Shown here: positions 44,924 through 48,644 of the stretch, piece by piece | Numbering within the stretch: position 1 is the first letter of the stretch | Layout of the letters: each line of letters starts with the position of its first letter | NCBI GenBank assembly: GCA_905215325.1 | Contig: CAJMPP010000016.1 | Location: 1-48,644 of the forward strand | DNA: 48,644 nucleotides | Direction: 5' to 3' | Origin: an uncultured bacterium | Lineage (GTDB): Bacteria; Actinomycetota; Coriobacteriia; Coriobacteriales; Eggerthellaceae | Notes under the pieces: model-generated | What the model was told of the DNA's origin: nothing | Database searches by the model: none | The model's input: the letters and a program-made list of their open reading frames with translations, nothing else | Position numbers and translations under genes: made by a program

Positions 44924-45607
44924 ATGGCGAGATTCCTTGTAGGCAACATCAAGGGGCCGAAGGGAGACAAGGGCGCGACCGGCCCGCAGGGCGCCACTGG
45001 CGCGCGCGGGGCCACGGGAGCCACGGGCCCGCAGGGGCCGAAGGGCGAGACCGGGGCCACGGGGCCGCAGGGCCCGACGGGAAAGCAGGGGCCGACAGGC
45101 CCCACGGGCCCCGCGGGCTCGCAGGGTCCGCAGGGCATCCAGGGGCCGAAAGGCGATACCGGGCCGCAAGGCCCGCGGGGCGCCCAGGGGCCGAGCGGAG
45201 GCAGCATAGCCGACACGAGAAACGCGAACAGCGCGCCGTCGTGGTACATGAGCGGCCACGCCAAGTCCATATGCGCGGAGTTCAAGACCGCGAGCGCGAT
45301 CGGGCTGTCCGGCGACACGTTTGCCGTGCTCGTGACCCTGACCCCATGGCACGACGAAACCGGAGGGCTGCCGAAGCAGGTGGCGGTGGTCGGGGCGGAC
45401 ATCTACTGGCGCCGCGGCACGTCCGACTCCGCATGGGGCGGATGGCAGCACATCCTCGACACCGCCGACCCGAACACGACGTGGCTCATGGCCCATCGGG
45501 TCGGCGAGTATGTGGAGACCGACGGCTCGTTCAACCCGAACAGCGTCGGCGGCACGTGGAAGCAGGTGCCGAGCGTAGGCCCGCACACGTGGCTGAGGAC
45601 GAAGTAA
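44924..45607 (+). CDS. Second collagen-like tail fibre protein
   Basis: 227 residues from ATG 44924 (AGGTGAG 4 bases upstream). Residues 10-90 are Gly-X-Y repeats nearly identical in style to those of the preceding protein; residues 95-227 form a tip with PSWYMSGHAKSICAEF, YWRRGTSDSAWGGWQHI, and the C-terminal FNPNSVGGTWKQVPS common to phage fibre ends. Probably trimeric and host-binding. Starts 1 bp after the previous gene. Confidence 0.85.
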   Translation: MARFLVGNIKGPKGDKGATGPQGATGARGATGATGPQGPKGETGATGPQGPTGKQGPTGPTGPAGSQGPQGIQGPKGDTGPQGPRGAQGPSGGSIADTRNANSAPSWYMSGHAKSICAEFKTASAIGLSGDTFAVLVTLTPWHDETGGLPKQVAVVGADIYWRRGTSDSAWGGWQHILDTADPNTTWLMAHRVGEYVETDGSFNPNSVGGTWKQVPSVGPHTWLRTK

Positions 45608-45616
45608 GGAGAGGAT

Positions 45617-45850
45617 ATGGCAAAGACCGACAACATCACGCGGTACACGTGCGACCGCTGCGGCGAGATCGCGTACCTCCAGCAAGGCGCGGCGGCTGCC
45701 GGCGACTGGCGCGAGGTCGAGCGGTTCGACCAGTACGGCAGCAAGGCGAGCCGCCTGCTCTGCAAGGGCTGCACCGACGAGTACAAGAAGCTCGCGGCGC
45801 AGCACGATGCGGCGTTCCAGCAGTTCATGAGCAACACGAAGGAGCAGTAA
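45617..45850 (+). CDS. Small zinc-finger protein in tail module
   Basis: 77 residues: YTCDRCGEIAYLQQG near the start and LLCKGCTDEYKKL near 50 give a four-Cys zinc site; helical tail. The CDRCGE motif recurs in the accessory zinc cluster at 23518. Similar small zinc proteins occur between fibre genes of other Gram-positive phages; role unknown. AGGAGAGG ribosome-binding site. Confidence 0.65.
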   Translation: MAKTDNITRYTCDRCGEIAYLQQGAAAAGDWREVERFDQYGSKASRLLCKGCTDEYKKLAAQHDAAFQQFMSNTKEQ

Positions 45851-46639
45851 ATGGCATTTGAGATCGTGGACGGCATGACCGGCACCAAGCACATCAGCTC
45901 CGACGACCTGGCCGCGCTCAACACCGCGACGGTCGGCAAGGCCAATTGCGTGCTCAAGTACGGCAACGACTTCGCGTTGACGATGGCCAGCGCGAACAGC
46001 GCGACCCTCGGGACCGGCGTCGGCATGGTCGGCGGCAAGAGGTTCTGGAACCAGGCGGCCACAAGCCTCACCGTCCAATCGGGCACGCAGGGCCAGAAGC
46101 GCAACGACCTGGTGGTCGCGCGCTACGCAAAGACCAGCGCGGGCATCGAGAGCATCACCCCCGTGGTCATCAAGGGCGCGCCGACCACGGGCGCCCCGGC
46201 CGACCCAGCCACGACCGCCAACGACCTGAAGCTGTGGCGCGTGCCGCTCAACGGCATTAACGCGGGCGAGCCGGTGCGGCTGTTCGAGCCGGTCCCGACC
46301 ATCTCTGCTCTCGGAGAGTCCGCGTCGGTTGGCGAGTGGCGATGGCTCTACGGCTCAGCGACGGCCGCCGACGGCGTGGGATACCGCAAGGCAGGCTGCG
46401 TCGTGGAGGTGATCGTGGACTCCATCAAGGAGACCGATGGAGACTGGGGTGTCGGGACGCTGCCCAAGGGCTTCAGGCCTCCGTTCACGGTCTGGCATGC
46501 CGCCGTGCAGGCGACCCATTGGACGCCAAACAATAACACGGCGTACATCTGCGTAAAAAAAGACGGTTCCGTCTGGGTGGGTTGCAAGGGCGCGACGCAC
46601 AACGGCCGAGTCCTCGGGCACGTCGCATTCGCGGTGTAG
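45851..46639 (+). CDS. Minor tail/baseplate protein
   Basis: 262 residues. N-terminal VDGMTGTKHISSDDLAALNT and CVLKYGNDFALTMASANSAT resemble structural proteins with a short fibre adaptor domain; central VVARYAKTSAGIES; C-terminal WHAAVQATHWTPNNNTAYI with VWVGCKGATHN as probable receptor-binding tip. It starts 1 bp after the zinc-finger gene. Exact function not known. Confidence 0.7.
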   Translation: MAFEIVDGMTGTKHISSDDLAALNTATVGKANCVLKYGNDFALTMASANSATLGTGVGMVGGKRFWNQAATSLTVQSGTQGQKRNDLVVARYAKTSAGIESITPVVIKGAPTTGAPADPATTANDLKLWRVPLNGINAGEPVRLFEPVPTISALGESASVGEWRWLYGSATAADGVGYRKAGCVVEVIVDSIKETDGDWGVGTLPKGFRPPFTVWHAAVQATHWTPNNNTAYICVKKDGSVWVGCKGATHNGRVLGHVAFAV

Positions 46640-46649
46640 GAGGTGACAT

Positions 46650-46970
46650 ATGGAACACTGCCCCGAGCATTCGGCGCACGACAGGGCTATTCGCGACCAT
46701 GACAAGCAGTTCGAGAAGACGGACAAGCAGTTCGAGGAGGCCGACAGGCAGTTCGCGGCGACGGGCGAGCAGATCAACGCGATAAACGAGACGCTCGCGG
46801 CGCTGCGCGAGATCGAGCGCCAGAACCAGGAGCTCATCGACGCGATGGGCGAGCGCATCGACGCGCTGGAAAACGTCCCGGCGGACCGCTGGAACAAGGT
46901 CGTCGACTACGCGCTCACGTGCGTGCTCGGCATCGCCATCGGCTTCATGGCTTCGCAGATAGGCCTCTAG
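46650..46970 (+). CDS. XhlA-like coiled-coil membrane protein
   Basis: 106 residues. A seven-residue repeat DKQFEKT-DKQFEEA-DRQFAAT forms a coiled coil, followed by a second helical stretch and one C-terminal membrane helix (YALTCVLGIAIGFMASQIG). This is the layout of hemolysin XhlA-type proteins next to phage holins, which assist lysis from the membrane. GGAGGTGAC precedes the ATG. Holin gene follows after 12 bp. Confidence 0.75.
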   Translation: MEHCPEHSAHDRAIRDHDKQFEKTDKQFEEADRQFAATGEQINAINETLAALREIERQNQELIDAMGERIDALENVPADRWNKVVDYALTCVLGIAIGFMASQIGL

Positions 46971-46982
46971 GAAGGGGGATAA

Positions 46983-47219
46983 ATGAACGAGAACGTACCG
47001 AAGTGGCTCATTCCCGGCCGCGTTTACGACGTTTTGAAATGGGTCGGCCTGCTGGTGCTGCCGGCCTGCGCCTGGCTGTTCGGCACCGTCGGCCCGGCCT
47101 GGGGATGGGAGAACGTCGACGCTGTCGTGCTGACGCTCAACGCGCTTGGCGCGGCGGTCGGCGCAATCATCGGCGCGAGCGCGATCAACGCGCGGAAAGG
47201 GGATACGGATGAAAAATAA
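46983..47219 (+). CDS. Holin
   Basis: 78 residues with two membrane helices (KWVGLLVLPACAWLFG; LTLNALGAAVGAIIGASAI) separated by WGWENVD and a charged end (RKGDTDEK). The pattern fits Gram-positive phage holins of the r1t/phi-LC3 type. It forms membrane lesions at lysis. GAAGGGGG ribosome-binding site. Overlaps the next gene by 11 bp. Confidence 0.85.
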   Translation: MNENVPKWLIPGRVYDVLKWVGLLVLPACAWLFGTVGPAWGWENVDAVVLTLNALGAAVGAIIGASAINARKGDTDEK

Positions 47220-47472
47220 GCTGACGAGCGAGGATATCGACGCAATCCAGGCGCAATGCGCCGAGCAGGTATGGGAGCCGTTCCCGGGAATCACCATCGT
47301 GGCGTGGAACCTGCCAAACGGCTTCACCATCAGCGACCAGTCCGGATGCGTCGACCCGAAGAACTACGACCGCGAGATCGGCGTCGGCATCTGCCGCGAG
47401 CATCTTCGCAACAAGCTGTGGGAGCTGTACGGATTCGCCCTCAAGGAGCAGTTCGGCCGAGGTGATGCCTAG
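47209..47472 (+). CDS. Gp49-like phage protein
   Basis: 87 residues: ITIVAWNLPNGFTISDQSGC, YDREIGVGICREHLRNKLWE and LYGFALKEQF match the small Gp49 family of phages, whose members are often found near lysis or tail genes with no known function. It overlaps the holin gene and shares a base with the GTG of the endolysin gene. Confidence 0.8.
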   Translation: MKNKLTSEDIDAIQAQCAEQVWEPFPGITIVAWNLPNGFTISDQSGCVDPKNYDREIGVGICREHLRNKLWELYGFALKEQFGRGDA

Positions 47473-48527
47473 TGACTAGCATCAAGGCTAAGCTCACCGC
47501 CGTCCTGGCATCCGTGGCCCTGGCTGTGAGCCTGTCCGTGCCGGCATTTGCGTACGAGCAGGTCGAGGACACGGTCAGCTACGGCCACGGCTACAACGAT
47601 GCGGGCTATCTCGTCATCCACGAGACGGCCAACCCCGGCGCGTCCGCATACAACCACACGCTGTTCTGGAGCCGTGATGATACGTACGCGGTCCACTACG
47701 TGATGGAGCTGGACGGCTCCGTTGTGTACCACACGGTGCCTGACTGGGCGCTGTGCTGGCACGTCGGCGGCGGCAACTACGCCACCGTCGGCATCGAGCT
47801 GGCGCACGCGACGAACTTTGAGGATTTCTCTGCCCAGTGGGACCAGGCCGTTGCATGGGCGGGCGACTACCTCAACTCGCGCGGCTGGGGCATCGACCGA
47901 CTGCTCAGCCACAACGACTGCGCATGGATTTGGGGCGGCACCGACCACACCGACCCGACCGGCTATTTTAGCGAGTATGGTCGCTCCTGGAATGAGTTCA
48001 AGGCGGCGGTCAACGCCTACGTCGGCGGCACCTACGTCCCGTCCGGTTCCGGGGATACGTCCGGTACCAACTGGTACCCCGACTATTCGCAGTCCGAGGT
48101 GGCCATCACCTACGCGGCGTCCACGGACCCCTCCGGCGGCTGGTGGATGCCGGAGATGGTGGACCACACCGACACGGGCGGGTCTTGTGATACGTTCGCG
48201 GGCAACGGCTATGATCCGATTCGATGGCTCGCCATCGACATGCCAGGCTGGTACCAGGTTTGCACCGAAGCGTCCGGCTGGCTTGACCCCGTGTACGGCT
48301 ACGACAAGTCCGACCTGATGTGGGGCTGCGCGGGCGATGGCTCGCCCATCACCGCCGTGCGCTGCTACTACGAGACCGCCGACCCGAACAAGACGGGTTG
48401 GCTGGTCGCGGAGTACAACGTCAACGACTTGCCGTTGATGCGCGACCTTGCCGACACCGGCGGCAGCTTGGATGACTACGCGGGCAACGGCTCGCGCGTC
48501 ACCACCTTCAGCCTGCAAGCAGCTTAA
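47472..48527 (+). CDS. Endolysin, N-acetylmuramoyl-L-alanine amidase with Sec signal
   Basis: 351 residues from GTG 47472. Residues 1-27 are a Sec signal peptide (Lys near start, hydrophobic ALAVSLSV core, cleavage after PAFA). Residues 45-185 are an Amidase_2 domain: His50 in VIHETANPG, LCWHVGGGN, GIELAHAT, then LLSHNDCAW and GTDHTDPTGYF for the zinc ligands. The C-terminus holds two related modules sharing DTGGSxDxxAGNG, probably cell-wall binding. It cleaves the peptidoglycan stem peptide; secretion by the host Sec system means the holin may trigger activity rather than release. Terminator follows. Confidence 0.93.
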   Translation: MTSIKAKLTAVLASVALAVSLSVPAFAYEQVEDTVSYGHGYNDAGYLVIHETANPGASAYNHTLFWSRDDTYAVHYVMELDGSVVYHTVPDWALCWHVGGGNYATVGIELAHATNFEDFSAQWDQAVAWAGDYLNSRGWGIDRLLSHNDCAWIWGGTDHTDPTGYFSEYGRSWNEFKAAVNAYVGGTYVPSGSGDTSGTNWYPDYSQSEVAITYAASTDPSGGWWMPEMVDHTDTGGSCDTFAGNGYDPIRWLAIDMPGWYQVCTEASGWLDPVYGYDKSDLMWGCAGDGSPITAVRCYYETADPNKTGWLVAEYNVNDLPLMRDLADTGGSLDDYAGNGSRVTTFSLQAA

Positions 48528-48534
48528 CCCTGCT

Positions 48535-48560
48535 CCCCCGTTCCGGCGGGGGCCTTTTTT
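48535..48560 (+). terminator. Terminator of the late operon
   Basis: cccccg/cggggg stem with TTCCGG loop, then GCC-free T6 run close behind. Marks the right end of the phage transcript. Confidence 0.9.
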
Positions 48561-48577
48561 GCTGTCTTTCTGGTCGG

Positions 48578-48600
48578 TTTTGTACCGGATTCTGTACCGG
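48578..48600. repeat. Candidate attR: tandem TGTACCGG repeat
   Basis: ttttgtaccgg-a-ttctgtaccgg, matching 12150-12170 except for one extra A and a final G. It lies just beyond the last phage terminator. Together the two copies bound a normal-size phage genome. The remaining 44 bases to the window end show no gene. Confidence 0.6.
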
Positions 48601-48644
48601 ACGCACGTAAAGAGGTCATAATGCCGGTTCCGACCTGGATATAT

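Larger units (their letters stand above)
12150..48600. mobile_element. Complete temperate siphophage-type prophage
   Basis: About 36.4 kb lies between two copies of a TTTTGTACCGG/TTCTGTACCG repeat, with integrase at the left end and lysis genes at the right. The order is lysogeny, early replication, accessory, packaging, head, tail, lysis, as in lambdoid and SPP1-like temperate phages. No essential structural gene is visibly broken, so it may be inducible. All genes after the repressor run rightward except one doubtful antisense reading frame. The exact attachment core is uncertain by tens of bases. The 44 bases after 48600 are too short to identify as host. Confidence 0.9.

Noticed and set aside
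42793..45402. Very long leftward reading frame (869 codons) opposite the collagen-like fibre genes
   Set aside because: It arises from the Gly-X-Y codon bias of the rightward gene; no ribosome-binding site or recognisable domain.
42787..45607. Diversity-generating retroelement acting on the tail fibres
   Set aside because: No reverse transcriptase gene and no A-biased template/variable repeat pair was found in the window.

Overview
The window is a high-GC actinobacterial chromosome segment carrying an integrated temperate phage. Gene content and codon style suggest a Coriobacteriia (Eggerthellaceae-like) host. That assignment is an inference from protein character, because no rRNA or other marker is present.

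Host part (1-12149). It opens inside a Ski2-like DEAD-box helicase with a DUF3516 tail. Next come a 3-hydroxyacyl-CoA dehydrogenase, an odd array of about 46-bp hairpin-bearing tandem repeats, an unrecognised 211-aa protein, a WYL regulator preceded by eight perfect CTCA repeats, a Sel1-repeat protein and apt. A leftward pantothenate cluster follows (DUF2520 reductase-like gene, panB, panC, panD), then a divergent moeA-like gene. A strong hairpin about 40 bp after moeA would suit its terminator, but the phage integrase reading frame runs through it.

Prophage (about 12150-48600, 36.4 kb, bounded by a near-identical TTTTGTACCGG(A)TTCTGTACCG repeat). Leftward lysogeny module: integrase, small basic protein, KilA-N protein, a membrane-protein cassette flanked by 52-bp direct repeats, and a LexA/CI-like repressor whose catalytic Ser position is Cys. 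Rightward early module: operator region, Cro-like and Xis-like proteins, many tiny genes, a Bet/RecT recombinase, NinB-like protein, SSB, a replisome organiser with iteron-like repeats, a DnaC-like loader and an HNH protein. A 330-bp gene-free stretch of consecutive perfect hairpins (possible ncRNA) comes next, then an array of small zinc-ribbon accessory genes, including MazG-like, MmcB-like and Lar-like proteins. Late module: ParB-like protein with a radical SAM enzyme, terminase, portal, a MuF head protein carrying a C-terminal HExxH zincin domain (probable MuF polymorphic toxin) with a possible immunity gene, VRR-NUC, gp10-like protein, scaffold, capsid, connectors, tail tube, G/GT frameshift pair, tape measure, Dit, two collagen-like fibre proteins, holin and a Sec-signal amidase endolysin. 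The virion is most likely a siphovirus with an SPP1/HK97-type head.

A bipartite signal, GTGAC[G/C]-N7-[G/C]AT[G/C]AT, occurs five times with exactly the same spacing, only at the starts of transcription units in the late half. Three copies follow near-identical GC-rich terminators. In two cases an ATG starts exactly 7 bp after it without a convincing ribosome-binding site. It looks like a non-canonical late promoter that can give leaderless mRNAs. This signal and the MuF-zincin/immunity unit are the best candidates for something not previously described.
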